Shown here one piece after another: positions 17,715 to 26,104 of a DNA stretch of 64,000 bases; the first letter of the stretch is position 1; the number at the start of each line of letters is the position of its first letter. Location of the stretch: NCBI RefSeq assembly GCF_000367945.1, contig NZ_KB849179.1, positions 2,501,149-2,565,148 on the forward strand, given 5' to 3'. This DNA is from Acinetobacter proteolyticus (GTDB lineage Bacteria; Pseudomonadota; Gammaproteobacteria; Pseudomonadales; Moraxellaceae). The position numbers were made by a program, and so were the translations under genes. The notes beneath the pieces are model-generated. The model had not been told where the DNA came from and made no database searches. It worked only from the letters and a program-made list of their open reading frames with translations.

Positions 17715-18770
17715 ATGCATAATATTGGATCACGAGAGTTTTTCATCGCTTTAGGCGTCGGGCTTTTACATAGCCTATTTACTTTATTCGTGGTTCTTTC
17801 AAGTGTCTGGCTCTTTCTAGCCTTATGGATTCAACAGCCACTCGGCACCTTCTTTAGCCGAGTCAGTATTATTCTGTGGAGTCTGTTCGCACTCAGCTTA
17901 ATTGGCGTCTATGTCAGCGGCCATCTAGTGAGTCGCCGCACCGATATCATTATTTATTGTGTCGCCTTTGCGTGCGCCTTAGTCTGGTATTTTTCCTTAG
18001 AGGCAAGACAAGATCGGGATTGGAATCCTGAAGTTGCAGAACAACTGAGTTATGAAAAGAATGGGGATCTGGTCAAGCTGCATAATGTGCGAAATTTTGA
18101 CTGGCATGCCGATGGCAGTTATGACATTCATTGGGAAGATCGCAGCATTGATCTGAATAAAATTACGGGCATCAATGTCATTACCTCCTACTGGATGGGT
18201 CCACAAATTGCCCACACCTTAGTGAGTTTCGATTTTTCTGATCAAAAACCGTTGGTGTTCTCGATTGAAATCCGTAAGGAAAAAGGCGAAGACTTTTCTG
18301 CAATTGGTGGCTTTTTCCGTAAATACGAACTCAGTTTAGTCGCTTCCGATGAAAAGGATCTGATCTATACGCGCAGTAATGTTCGTCATGAACAAGTCTA
18401 TTTATTCCCGATTAGAATGCCTGCAACTGAGCGCAAAGCCCTGTTTATTGAATATCTGCATAAAGCAGATGAACTCCGTGCAGAAGCCAAATGGTATAAC
18501 ACGCTGACCAGTAACTGCACCACACTGGTCTTTGATATGGTTCAGGCAATTAATCCGCAGCGCTTACCCAAAGATTACCGCCTATTGGCCTCAGGTTATT
18601 TACCGAACTATCTCTACGATCTAAAAGCCCTCAATCAAAATTACAGCATGAATGAATGGTATCGCTTGGCACACATCAATCCACGTGCCGAACAATATGA
18701 ACAACAGCCGAACCAAAGCAGTGAATATTTTTCGGATGTCATTCGTACAGGCCTTCCCAAGACTGAGTGA
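17715..18770 (+). CDS. Membrane protein with DUF4105 / Lnb N-terminal-like domain
   Basis: A 351-residue inner-membrane protein. Three hydrophobic helices occupy roughly residues 12-33, 43-66 and 75-92. A periplasmic-type domain follows with WYNTLTSNCTTLVFDMVQ (about 257-274), whose Asn-Cys-Thr-Thr is the hallmark of the DUF4105 family, related to the N-terminal domain of Lnb lipoprotein transacylase and to NlpC-like cysteine enzymes. A cysteine-dependent acyl or peptide reaction is an inference. It probably shares a transcript with thyA and folA. Confidence 0.8.
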   Translation: MHNIGSREFFIALGVGLLHSLFTLFVVLSSVWLFLALWIQQPLGTFFSRVSIILWSLFALSLIGVYVSGHLVSRRTDIIIYCVAFACALVWYFSLEARQDRDWNPEVAEQLSYEKNGDLVKLHNVRNFDWHADGSYDIHWEDRSIDLNKITGINVITSYWMGPQIAHTLVSFDFSDQKPLVFSIEIRKEKGEDFSAIGGFFRKYELSLVASDEKDLIYTRSNVRHEQVYLFPIRMPATERKALFIEYLHKADELRAEAKWYNTLTSNCTTLVFDMVQAINPQRLPKDYRLLASGYLPNYLYDLKALNQNYSMNEWYRLAHINPRAEQYEQQPNQSSEYFSDVIRTGLPKTE

Positions 18771-18895
18771 TTTTTCCACTCATTTTATTAAAAACACCTG
18801 AACATTTACAAAAGGATACGCAATATCCTGCTCCACTCCATGTTGTTTTACTCTAATACTGAGCATAGAAACACAATGATTTGGACTTAAATTTT

Positions 18896-19372
18896 ATGTT
18901 AAAACCTTTTTTAACAACATGTACTTTGGCAATCGCCGTAGCAATGACGGGTTGTGCAGCCACCGAATCTCTTCAGACTTCACCGAACGCGTCTCAAAAA
19001 GAAAGCATCAACCTCTATGGCCGTAACTGGATTGCTACTCATATCAATGGTGTCGAGGTCAAAAGCAATGATCTTTCTGGCAAGCGCCCTGCAATTCAAT
19101 TTGATGCCAAAGGCAAACGTTTCTTTGGTGCAGATGGCTGCAACCAAATTCAAGGTAGCTTTGAAAGCCAAGGTTCTATCTTACGCCTCGGCCCAATTGC
19201 TTCAACCATGATGGCGTGTATTGGACAAGATAACAGTGCGCTCTCACGTCAATATAGCAATGCATTGGCAAGCACCACCAACTATGAACTCAAAGGCCAT
19301 GAGCTTAAATTCATGGACGCATCAGGCAAAGTTCTGCTGAGTTTCGTCACGGTGATTCAGCCACTTCCGTAA
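18896..19372 (+). CDS. META domain lipoprotein (HslJ-like)
   Basis: A 158-residue lipoprotein. The signal peptide ends in the lipobox MTGC, with Cys19 as the lipidated residue. The mature part is one META domain (about 45-155): GRNWIATHINGVEV, AIQFDAKGKRFFGADGCNQ, RLGPIASTMMAC and ELKGHELKFMDASGKVLLSF. META/HslJ proteins are linked to heat and novobiocin tolerance in E. coli, but the role here is unproven. The ATG at 18896 is preferred over a TTG five codons upstream because it gives a compact signal peptide. Confidence 0.85.
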   Translation: MLKPFLTTCTLAIAVAMTGCAATESLQTSPNASQKESINLYGRNWIATHINGVEVKSNDLSGKRPAIQFDAKGKRFFGADGCNQIQGSFESQGSILRLGPIASTMMACIGQDNSALSRQYSNALASTTNYELKGHELKFMDASGKVLLSFVTVIQPLP

Positions 19373-19381
19373 TTTATAGAT

Positions 19382-19427
19382 CACAAAAAAGTAAAAGCTC
19401 GTTGCAAACACGGGCTTTTACTTTGTG
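19382..19427 (+). terminator. Terminator after the META lipoprotein gene
   Basis: AAAGTAAAAGC pairs with GCTTTTACTTT around a 15-base, partly paired loop. The outer bases CAC and GTG extend the stem. Confidence 0.7.
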
Positions 19428-19479
19428 AGCACTTCGTTTACTTTAGTAACATTCTTAAAATTAAAAATTGGGGAGTTTT

Positions 19480-20004
19480 ATGCAACAAGCACTATTTGGT
19501 GGTGGATGTTTTTGGTGTGTCGAAGCCGTATTTCTACAACTTAAAGGTGTAGAGAAGGTGGTGAGTGGTTATGCAGGTGGAATTAGTCAAAACCCGACTT
19601 ATGAACAGGTCTGCCAAGGTACGACTCAACATGCTGAAGTGGTTCTGATTGATTTTGATGAGCAACAGATCAGCTATACCCAACTGTTAAACGTGTTCTT
19701 TACCACGCATGACCCAACTACGCTCAATCGTCAAGGCAATGATATTGGCACGCAATATCGCTCTGTGGTGTATTACTTCAATGAAGAGCAAAAGCAGCAA
19801 GCTGAACAAGTCATCCACAGTCTGGAAGATGAAGGACTGAATATCGTCACTGAGCTCAGCCCAGTACCGACCTTCTACCCTGCAGAAGAGTATCATCAGA
19901 ACTTCTTTGCACGTAATCCCTCACAAGGCTACTGCAACTTTAGCATCCCGCCTAAGCTGTCTAAATTACGTGCCAAATATCTTGATCTACTCAAAGATGC
20001 CTAA
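19480..20004 (+). CDS. msrA: Peptide methionine-S-sulfoxide reductase MsrA
   Basis: A 174-residue cytosolic repair enzyme that reduces Met-S-sulfoxide in proteins. The catalytic motif GGGCFWC is at residues 7-13, and [43 protein letters not shown] and a C-terminal [11 protein letters not shown] are all present (quoted in pieces). The start at 19480 is fixed by a GGGGAG site nine bases before it; upstream codons are not part of the family. It is followed by a strong terminator shared with exbD. Confidence 0.95.
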   Translation: MQQALFGGGCFWCVEAVFLQLKGVEKVVSGYAGGISQNPTYEQVCQGTTQHAEVVLIDFDEQQISYTQLLNVFFTTHDPTTLNRQGNDIGTQYRSVVYYFNEEQKQQAEQVIHSLEDEGLNIVTELSPVPTFYPAEEYHQNFFARNPSQGYCNFSIPPKLSKLRAKYLDLLKDA

Positions 20005-20008
20005 GCAC

Positions 20009-20038
20009 AAAAAAAGCAACTCAATGAGTTGCTTTTTT
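20009..20038. terminator. Bidirectional terminator between msrA and exbD
   Basis: AAAAAAGCAACTC pairs with GAGTTGCTTTTTT around a three-base loop and serves both converging transcripts. Confidence 0.9.
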
Positions 20039-20057
20039 CTTGGTATCGCGTGCTGTC

Positions 20058-20462
20058 TTAGTTTTCACTGACGAACGCAATATCACTTAAACCTGCTTCA
20101 CTGGCACGAGACATGACTTGTGCAACCGTATCATATTTGGATTCTTTATCTGCACGTAACTGTACCGTCGGTTTCGTCTCTGCTTGACCCGCTTCTTGGA
20201 AACGTTTCTCTAGCTCGTCTAAGCTAATAATCTGCGCATCCCAAGCCACCTCACCTTTCTCATTAATACTAATCGTAATCGCTTTTGGCGGTGGATCGAC
20301 AATTTCAGCAGTCGTCTTTGGTAAACTTAGTGGAATTGATGGGTTAGCAACCGTTGCTGTGACTAAAAAGATAATCATCAATACCAACATAATATCGATC
20401 AGAGGAATGAGATTCATCTCATTCATGCCACTGTCGTGGTCTTCACCCAATTGAAAGCCCAT
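20058..20462 (-). CDS. exbD: Biopolymer transport protein ExbD
   Basis: A 134-residue inner-membrane protein with one membrane helix (IPLIDIMLVLMIIFLVTATV, about residues 20-39) that contains the conserved proton-path Asp of LIDIMLVL, and a periplasmic domain ending in SEAGLSDIAFVSEN. With ExbB and TonB it couples proton flow to outer-membrane import. The start at 20462 lies one base after the exbB stop, and its GGAGG site is inside the last exbB codons, so translation is coupled. It is the last gene of the tonB-exbB-exbD operon. Confidence 0.94.
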   Translation of the reverse strand: MGFQLGEDHDSGMNEMNLIPLIDIMLVLMIIFLVTATVANPSIPLSLPKTTAEIVDPPPKAITISINEKGEVAWDAQIISLDELEKRFQEAGQAETKPTVQLRADKESKYDTVAQVMSRASEAGLSDIAFVSEN

Positions 20463-20463
20463 C

Positions 20464-21084
20464 TTAAGCTTGACCTCCAACTAAACTTTGTTGAGTCGCT
20501 TTAGTTTCTGTTTTTGCCGCTGTTTCTTGCTGCAACATGGTATCGATTAACAGACTATGGGCTTGATCTTGTAAATCATGTGCCAAGCCACGGTTGAAAC
20601 GTACACAAATGTTATAAGCCATAACTGCAGGAATCGCCACAGCAAGACCAAGACCGGTCATGATCAAGGCTTCGCCTACTGGTGTTGCCACCTGAGCCAA
20701 TCCAGCTTGTCCGCTTTTACCCACGGCAACAAGCGCATGGAAAATCCCCCATACTGTACCGAATAAACCCACAAACGGTGCTAATGAGGCGATTGTTCCA
20801 AGCACTGAAACACCTTTTTCTGCTTGAGATTTTTCAGCAGAGATTTGGCGAAGCAATGCTTGCTCAGCGACAGCTTTACGTTGTTCAAACGATAACGGCT
20901 GTAACTTTGATTTAAGCGTAGCCAAAGCTTGAACAAGTTGAGTATAAGCTTGTTGTTTTAATTGGCGTGTTCCTAATAGGCGCAGAATGAAAATAGTCCA
21001 CGTCGCAATCGACATTGCTAAAAGGATGAAATACAGTGTTTTGCTTACTGCATCTGCATGTTGCCAATAAACTGAAAAGTTCAT
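20464..21084 (-). CDS. exbB: Biopolymer transport protein ExbB (MotA/TolQ/ExbB family)
   Basis: A 206-residue inner-membrane protein with three hydrophobic segments: LYFILLAMSIATWTIFIL near the N terminus, APFVGLFGTVWGIFHALVAV and GLGLAVAIPAVMAYNICVRF. The block VLGTIASLAPFVGLFGTVWG and the following PVGEALIMTGLGL are the family signature. It forms the proton channel with ExbD. It is the middle gene of the operon, 42 bases after tonB. A terminal LVGGQA carries the ribosome site for exbD. Confidence 0.94.
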   Translation of the reverse strand: MNFSVYWQHADAVSKTLYFILLAMSIATWTIFILRLLGTRQLKQQAYTQLVQALATLKSKLQPLSFEQRKAVAEQALLRQISAEKSQAEKGVSVLGTIASLAPFVGLFGTVWGIFHALVAVGKSGQAGLAQVATPVGEALIMTGLGLAVAIPAVMAYNICVRFNRGLAHDLQDQAHSLLIDTMLQQETAAKTETKATQQSLVGGQA

Positions 21085-21126
21085 ATACGAACTCCTGATT
21101 TAATCTGTCGCAAGGACTCAAATTTA

Positions 21127-21879
21127 TTAAGGACTAAGATCAAACGGCTGCTCTGCTCGAATCGGGTAAGCAACACCATTTTCCATATACGGTTTAAATT
21201 TCGCACTTCTGACAGCACGTAAAACTTTTTCATCTAAATTCGGTAGACCACTGCTGCGGGTAATACGTGCATTGGTAATTTTACCTTTTTCATCCGCTTC
21301 AATCAGTACCATTACTGAACGTGTTTGGTTATCCAGATCTTTGGCTGTTACAGATAATTTTGGTGAACGACTCCACTGAACGCCAGAACCGCCAATCGAT
21401 ACACGTTTCGGTGATGGGTCAGCAGCAGGCTGTGGTTTCGTAACTTCCTGAACAGGTTGTGGTTTTTCTACAACTTTTTCGGTCACTTTAGTCGTAACCA
21501 CTGTCGTTTCAACTTTTGGTTCAACTTTAGGTTCAGTTTTTTGCAACACTGGTTTTGGTGCTTCTTTCACCTGTTGAACTTTTTCAATTTTTTTCGGTGG
21601 AGGTAAAGGTTTTTCAACAACTTTAACTTCCTTCACTTCTTTTTTAGGTTCAGGTTTTGGCTGTTCTTTCGGTTTCGGTGGTTCAGGTTTTGGTGGTTCT
21701 TTAATTTTAACGAACTTCACCTTAAGCGGCTCTTTCTCGATTGGTCTTAACTCAATCGTTTTCATGTGGCTCACCGCCCACAGAACGCCTACATGTCCAA
21801 TCACAACTGCAACTAAAGCAGCGATGATTTTCTTTTTCATCGGGTGTGGCGTGTTGAATGTAGCAGGAGATTGACTCAT
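21127..21879 (-). CDS. tonB: TonB energy transducer (classical proline-rich type)
   Basis: A 250-residue protein: a membrane helix near the N terminus (IIAALVAVVIGHVGVLWAVS, about residues 18-37), a spacer of Pro-Lys and Pro-Glu repeats (about 50-145) that spans the periplasm, and a C-terminal TonB domain with VMVLIEADEKGKITNARI, SSGLPNLDEKVLRAVRSAKF and a terminal AEQPFDLSP. It transmits energy to TonB-dependent receptors such as the one at 9457. It heads the tonB-exbB-exbD operon. A possible Fur site lies about 90 bases upstream. Confidence 0.93.
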   Translation of the reverse strand: MSQSPATFNTPHPMKKKIIAALVAVVIGHVGVLWAVSHMKTIELRPIEKEPLKVKFVKIKEPPKPEPPKPKEQPKPEPKKEVKEVKVVEKPLPPPKKIEKVQQVKEAPKPVLQKTEPKVEPKVETTVVTTKVTEKVVEKPQPVQEVTKPQPAADPSPKRVSIGGSGVQWSRSPKLSVTAKDLDNQTRSVMVLIEADEKGKITNARITRSSGLPNLDEKVLRAVRSAKFKPYMENGVAYPIRAEQPFDLSP

Positions 21880-21964
21880 AAGAATCTAAGTACCTAATAG
21901 ATGGTCAAACCTTCAAAAAATCGATTTCACTCATCGGATAGAACAATGAAAGTGCCGTAATAAT

Positions 21965-21985
21965 AAATGAGAAGTGTTTTCATTT
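21965..21985 (-). promoter_or_regulatory. Possible Fur box upstream of tonB-exbB-exbD
   Basis: AAATGA-N9-TCATTT forms a dyad. In the 7-1-7 Fur model (TGATAAT-N-ATTATCA) ten of fourteen positions fit. Iron regulation of this operon is expected from the family, but the match is only moderate. Confidence 0.4.
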
Positions 21986-22028
21986 GCAACCATTTTTTCT
22001 TGTATATTTGCTAAGCTTTGAAAAATAG

Positions 22029-22067
22029 GCATAAAAAAACATGCCTGACGGCATGTCCTTTTTATGC
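22029..22067 (-). terminator. Terminator of purU
   Basis: ACATGCC pairs with GGCATGT around TGAC, extended by GCATAAAAA/TTTTTATGC. Read on the minus strand a T-run follows, 20 bases after the purU stop. Confidence 0.85.
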
Positions 22068-22086
22068 AATGGAACAAGAGCGTTTC

Positions 22087-22950
22087 TTAGAAAACTACGG
22101 TTTTGTTGCCATCAACAATGATACGATCTTCCAAGTGCCATTTGACTGCACGTGCCAAGACATTGCGCTCAACATCCTCACCCAACTCGCGCAATTGCTC
22201 GACGTTATAATCGTGACTCACACGCTCAACATCTTGCTCGATGATTGGGCCTTGATCCAGATCAGCCGTCACATAATGTGCAGTCGCCCCAATCAACTTC
22301 ACCCCTTTCTCATAGGCTTGCTTATACGGATTCGCGCCCACGAAAGCTGGTAAGAATGAGTGGTGAATATTGATGATCTTCATTTCCCATTGCGACACAA
22401 AATCTTCACTGAGAATCTGCATATAACGCGCCAAGATCAACAGGTCATTGCCTTGCATCATCTCATTAATCTGTGCATAAGCTTCGACTTTATTGTCTTT
22501 ATTCACTGGCACCACATGGAACGGAATACCAAAGTTCTCAACCGATTCACGCAAATCCGGATGATTAGAAATCACTTGGGTAATTTCACACGGCAAAGAA
22601 CCACGCGCATGACGCCATAACAACTCTAATAACGCATGATCGACTTTAGAAACCAGAATACCGACTTTTTTCAATTCACCAACGAAATTCAATTTCCATT
22701 GCATGTTGTAGCGTTCCGCCACATTCGCAGCAAACGTCTGCATCAATGCTTCTTTACGCGATTGCAAATGATCAAGCTCAAACTCAACACGCATGAAATA
22801 ACGCCCGCCTTGAGCTTCTGTTGCGTACTGATCAAGTGCGGTAATGTTTGCTCCCTGATGATACAAAAAGCTCGATACGGCTTGCACAATCCCCGGCTTG
22901 TCTTCACAAGTAATCAGTAATCGTGCTGTGTGGGCTGTAGTCGTGTTCAT
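22087..22950 (-). CDS. purU: Formyltetrahydrofolate deformylase PurU
   Basis: A 287-residue cytosolic enzyme that hydrolyses 10-formyl-tetrahydrofolate to formate and tetrahydrofolate, balancing one-carbon pools. An N-terminal ACT domain (RLLITCEDKPGIVQAVSSFL, about residues 9-28) is followed by the formyltransferase domain with IINIHHSFLPAFVGANPY, where the active-site His lies, and GATAHYVTADLDQGPII. The start at 22950 (MNTTTAHTARL) gives the usual length; an extension of nine codons lacks a ribosome site. It is monocistronic. Confidence 0.93.
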   Translation of the reverse strand: MNTTTAHTARLLITCEDKPGIVQAVSSFLYHQGANITALDQYATEAQGGRYFMRVEFELDHLQSRKEALMQTFAANVAERYNMQWKLNFVGELKKVGILVSKVDHALLELLWRHARGSLPCEITQVISNHPDLRESVENFGIPFHVVPVNKDNKVEAYAQINEMMQGNDLLILARYMQILSEDFVSQWEMKIINIHHSFLPAFVGANPYKQAYEKGVKLIGATAHYVTADLDQGPIIEQDVERVSHDYNVEQLRELGEDVERNVLARAVKWHLEDRIIVDGNKTVVF

Positions 22951-23038
22951 TTGGTTAATATCACTTATTCGAATCAAATTAAAATCAAGCCGAGCATTCT
23001 AACCCTTTTTTGCGGTTGACTAAATAGCTGCTGTCGAT

Positions 23039-23737
23039 CTATTCATCATCATTTTTAAGATTCGATAAGCTGGCAAACAAATCTGATGGTCCCAGTGATT
23101 TCAGTAATTGCTCATAGGTTTGGCGACTTTCACCCATTAAATACGGACCTTCCAGAAACACCATTTGGCGTAAAGCCTGCCAAACCCACTTTTCTTCCAG
23201 ACGATTGTTATCGCTGATATGCCCCGACATATATAAGAAGTTGGTCCAGTTGGTCAGCACAATCCACAAGTTAATAATCAAGGCTTCAATTTCTGAATCG
23301 GTCATTTTCATCAGACCCGCATCGACGAAGGCACGATAAATTTTTTGCCCTTGCTGCATCACCTGCCCAGCAAAACGTGGATAGATTTTGCGAAAGTCTT
23401 CATTATTTTCAACCAGATGATAAACATCACGGTGAATAAAGCGGTAGGCCCAAAGCTGGTTACTCAGCACTTGGAAATAACTGATTTTATCGTTGGCATT
23501 TAAAGGACGGTCGGTTGGCAAGGCCAACATTTCCAAGGTTTCCGCCTGATACTGTTGCGCCAGTTCCTTAATAATTTCCTGTTTATTACGGAAGTGATAA
23601 TACAGATTGCCAGGGCTAATCCCCAACTCAGCCGCAATGTGATTGGTTGTGACCGAACGTTCTCCACGCTCATTAAACAGCTGCAAACTGATTTGCAAAA
23701 TTCTATCTTTTGTTTTGTTCGGTTTAGCGTGCGACAT
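23039..23737 (-). CDS. TetR/AcrR family transcriptional regulator
   Basis: A 232-residue repressor-type protein. The N-terminal helix-turn-helix is complete: ILQISLQLFNERGERSVTTN, IAAELGISPGNLYYHFRNKQ and EIIKEL (about residues 13-63). The C-terminal ligand domain is long and helical, with many aromatic residues. It is transcribed divergently from the aldehyde dehydrogenase gene at 23859. Two inverted repeats in the 121-base interval are candidate operators, so it probably controls that gene and itself. The inducer is unknown; an aldehyde or fatty compound would fit the neighbour. Confidence 0.88.
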   Translation of the reverse strand: MSHAKPNKTKDRILQISLQLFNERGERSVTTNHIAAELGISPGNLYYHFRNKQEIIKELAQQYQAETLEMLALPTDRPLNANDKISYFQVLSNQLWAYRFIHRDVYHLVENNEDFRKIYPRFAGQVMQQGQKIYRAFVDAGLMKMTDSEIEALIINLWIVLTNWTNFLYMSGHISDNNRLEEKWVWQALRQMVFLEGPYLMGESRQTYEQLLKSLGPSDLFASLSNLKNDDE

Positions 23738-23764
23738 TGAGTTTAACCATCTATAACATTATCA

Positions 23765-23786
23765 ATAGGTTATAAAACAAACCTAT
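23765..23786. promoter_or_regulatory. Inverted repeat, candidate TetR operator 1
   Basis: ATAGGTT-N8-AACCTAT, exact 7-bp arms, located just upstream of the TetR gene start and of a TTGACA -35 box (23795-23800) that faces the dehydrogenase gene. Confidence 0.45.
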
Positions 23787-23794
23787 AAAGCGAC

Positions 23795-23821
23795 TTGACA
23801 CTTTAGAGTATTTACTCTAAA
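23795..23821 (+). promoter_or_regulatory. TTGACA -35 box and perfect palindrome, candidate TetR operator 2
   Basis: TTGACA at 23795-23800 is a consensus -35 hexamer. Directly after it, TTTAGAGTA-TT-TACTCTAAA (23802-23821) is an exact 9-2-9 palindrome filling the space where the -10 should be approached. A repressor bound there would block the promoter of the aldehyde dehydrogenase gene. Confidence 0.6.
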
Positions 23822-23858
23822 AATTAAAAAATAATAAGCTTTCTTTTGGTCTACTCCT

Positions 23859-25313
23859 ATGAACAGTCAAACAAAAACAACCGCTATGACACCTCATGTT
23901 GATGTAAAACGGCTGCATGATTTGCTTGAACAGCAAAAAGCAGCTTACCAACGTCATCCTGTTCCAAGCGCCAAAGAACGTATTGAACGCTTAGCCCGAC
24001 TTAAAAATATCTTGGTAAAATATCAAGATCAATTTGCTAACGCAATTAGTCAAGACTACGGCAATCGCGCCATAATGGAAACCAAAATCGGCGAAGTTCT
24101 GACTTGTCTAGAGCATATTAAATACTATAGCAAGAACCTAACTGAATGGATGAAACCATCTAAACGCCATATCAGCATGTTACACCAACCAGCAAAAGGG
24201 TGGGTAGAATATCAGCCACTCGGTGTTATTGGGGTGATTGCGCCGTGGAACTATCCTTTATTACTTTCTGTTGGCCCACTGATCTGTGCCTTGGCAGCGG
24301 GTAACCATGCCATGATCAAAATCTCAAGTGCATCATCTAACTTTGGTTATGTTCTTGAAAATGCATTGGCTGAAGCCTTTCCTCAAGAATTGGTCGCTGT
24401 TGTTAACGGCGGTGGTGTGATTTCAGATGCATTCAGCCATCTGGCATTCGATAAAATGATTTTCACAGGTTCAACCTCGGTGGGTAAAACTGTGATGGCT
24501 GCGGCAGCAGAGAATCTTGTCCCAGTGATTTTAGAATTAGGTGGCAAATCCCCTGCACTGGTTCATTCAGCCATGAACATTCGTGATGTGGCACAACGTA
24601 TTGCGGTGGGCAAACTCTGGAATGCAGGTCAAACTTGTGTTGCACCTGACTATATGTTCTTGCCTAAAGGCAAAACAGCAGAGTTCACCAAGCACTATAA
24701 TGACTTTGCGACCACCATGTATCCGACTTTGCGTGACAATAAAGACTACACTTCAATTGTGAATGACAAGCAGTACAACCGTCTGCAAGGCTATTTGGAA
24801 GATGCTCGCGATCAAGGCGCGACGATTGTTGAACTGAATGCCAAGAATGAGTCTTTAACTGAGGTTCGTAAAATTGCACCAACCTTATTAACAGGTGTGA
24901 CGACAGAGATGGAGATCATGCGTAATGAAATCTTCGGTCCAATTTTGCCTATTTTAGAGTATGAACATATTGAAGATGCGCTGCAATTCATCAATAGCCG
25001 CCCACGTCCATTGGCGTTCTATTACTTCGATATTGATAGTGCACGTGCGGACTATGTTGCCAGCCGCACTCACTCAGGGCACTTCGGCATTAACCAGACG
25101 TTGACCCATGTGGCACAGGATGACCTGCCATTTGGTGGTATTGGTGCATCTGGTATGGGTAAATACCATGGTAAAGAAGGCTTCTTTAGCTTCTCGCATG
25201 AACGTTCAATGATGTCGAATCCTGTCAGCCCTAAACTTTACAGTTTAAAATTCATCCTTCCGCCGTATAATAAAGCAACGCACAAACTGCTTTTGAAAAC
25301 ACTATTTCGCTAA
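23859..25313 (+). CDS. Aldehyde dehydrogenase, coniferyl aldehyde dehydrogenase type
   Basis: A 484-residue NAD(P)-dependent ALDH. Seen are PLGVIGVIAPWNYPLLLSVG (about residues 119-138), the cofactor motif FTGSTSVGKTVM, the general base Glu in ILELGGKSPALV, the catalytic Cys in NAGQTCVAPDYMF (about residue 255), and EIFGPILPI. The overall pattern, especially GQTCVAPDY and the long C-terminal FSHERSMMSNPVSPK, matches the coniferyl aldehyde dehydrogenase (CalB-like) group, which also includes enzymes for medium-chain aldehydes. The true substrate is not deducible. It is controlled from the divergent TetR region. Confidence 0.88.
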   Translation: MNSQTKTTAMTPHVDVKRLHDLLEQQKAAYQRHPVPSAKERIERLARLKNILVKYQDQFANAISQDYGNRAIMETKIGEVLTCLEHIKYYSKNLTEWMKPSKRHISMLHQPAKGWVEYQPLGVIGVIAPWNYPLLLSVGPLICALAAGNHAMIKISSASSNFGYVLENALAEAFPQELVAVVNGGGVISDAFSHLAFDKMIFTGSTSVGKTVMAAAAENLVPVILELGGKSPALVHSAMNIRDVAQRIAVGKLWNAGQTCVAPDYMFLPKGKTAEFTKHYNDFATTMYPTLRDNKDYTSIVNDKQYNRLQGYLEDARDQGATIVELNAKNESLTEVRKIAPTLLTGVTTEMEIMRNEIFGPILPILEYEHIEDALQFINSRPRPLAFYYFDIDSARADYVASRTHSGHFGINQTLTHVAQDDLPFGGIGASGMGKYHGKEGFFSFSHERSMMSNPVSPKLYSLKFILPPYNKATHKLLLKTLFR

Positions 25314-25320
25314 GCTGGTT

Positions 25321-25358
25321 AAGGCATGAGCTATCACACCAGTTCATGCCTTGTTTTT
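25321..25358 (+). terminator. Terminator after the aldehyde dehydrogenase gene
   Basis: AAGGCATGA pairs with TCATGCCTT around a 14-base loop, followed by GTTTTT. Confidence 0.8.
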
Positions 25359-25369
25359 ACCAAATTCGC

Positions 25370-25398
25370 TTGTCTTTTAATCGTATTTTTGGTATAAA
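25370..25398 (+). promoter_or_regulatory. Promoter of rpmB-rpmG
   Basis: TTGTCT (25370-25375) and TATAAA (25393-25398) are separated by 17 bases, a near-consensus sigma70 promoter, as expected for ribosomal protein genes. The leader is about 80 bases. Confidence 0.75.
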
Positions 25399-25481
25399 AC
25401 GCCCCTTGAATGATTTCATCCGTTTACTTGAATGGCTAGTTGCACGAAATTGTGCTGTATAAACTAGCAATGGAGTTCACC

Positions 25482-25718
25482 ATGTCTAAGGTTTGCCAAG
25501 TTACCGGCAAGCGTCCTATCGTTGGTAACAACGTATCGCACGCAAACAACAAAACCAAACGCCGGTTCGAGCCGAACCTGCACCACCACCGTTTTTGGTT
25601 AGAAAGCGAAAAGCGTTTTGTACGTCTTCGTCTAACCACTAAAGGTATGCGTATTATTGATAAATTGGGTATCGAGAAAGTTGTTGCTGATCTCCGTGCT
25701 CAAGGTCAAAAGATCTAA
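25482..25718 (+). CDS. rpmB: 50S ribosomal protein L28
   Basis: A 78-residue ribosomal protein of the large subunit. It starts [20 protein letters not shown] and contains [18 protein letters not shown], both typical for L28. The upstream open frame of 14 codons is not translated: TGGAG lies before the ATG at 25482. rpmG follows 12 bases downstream, the usual pair. Confidence 0.97.
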   Translation: MSKVCQVTGKRPIVGNNVSHANNKTKRRFEPNLHHHRFWLESEKRFVRLRLTTKGMRIIDKLGIEKVVADLRAQGQKI

Positions 25719-25730
25719 GGAGTCTGAACA

Positions 25731-25886
25731 ATGCGTGATAAGATTCGCCTCGTTTCTACAGCTGGTACTGGTTATTTCTATACCACTACTAAGAACAAAC
25801 GTACTATGCCGGAAAAAATGGAAATCAAAAAATTTGATCCAAAAATCCGTCAACACGTCATTTTCAAAGAAGCTAAAATTAAATAA
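25731..25886 (+). CDS. rpmG: 50S ribosomal protein L33
   Basis: A 51-residue ribosomal protein beginning [20 protein letters not shown] and ending in IFKEAKIK. It is the C-minus form: the two zinc-ligand CxxC pairs of some L33 proteins are absent. An AAGGAG site precedes the ATG. The gene is short and easily missed, but it is in the expected place behind rpmB and before a strong terminator. Confidence 0.96.
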   Translation: MRDKIRLVSTAGTGYFYTTTKNKRTMPEKMEIKKFDPKIRQHVIFKEAKIK

Positions 25887-25901
25887 TTTTAGTTCTTTAA
25901 G

Positions 25902-25932
25902 AAAAACGGCTTCATTTGAAGTCGTTTTTTTT
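25902..25932 (+). terminator. Terminator of rpmB-rpmG
   Basis: AAAACGGCTTCA pairs with TGAAGTCGTTTT (one mismatch), followed by a run of eight T. Confidence 0.9.
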
Positions 25933-26104
25933 GCCTAAAAAAGCCTATATAAAAATGGGAAAGCGATTTACATGATTTTTTTTGATAAATAAAAAAATTG
26001 TCATCAACAAATTCGATTTTAGTTGTTACACTTTATTTGTTGTTTTCTTGGCATGCTTTATGCTCATTTATTTCTACCTTAACCGCAACGATTAAGGAAC
26101 TCAA

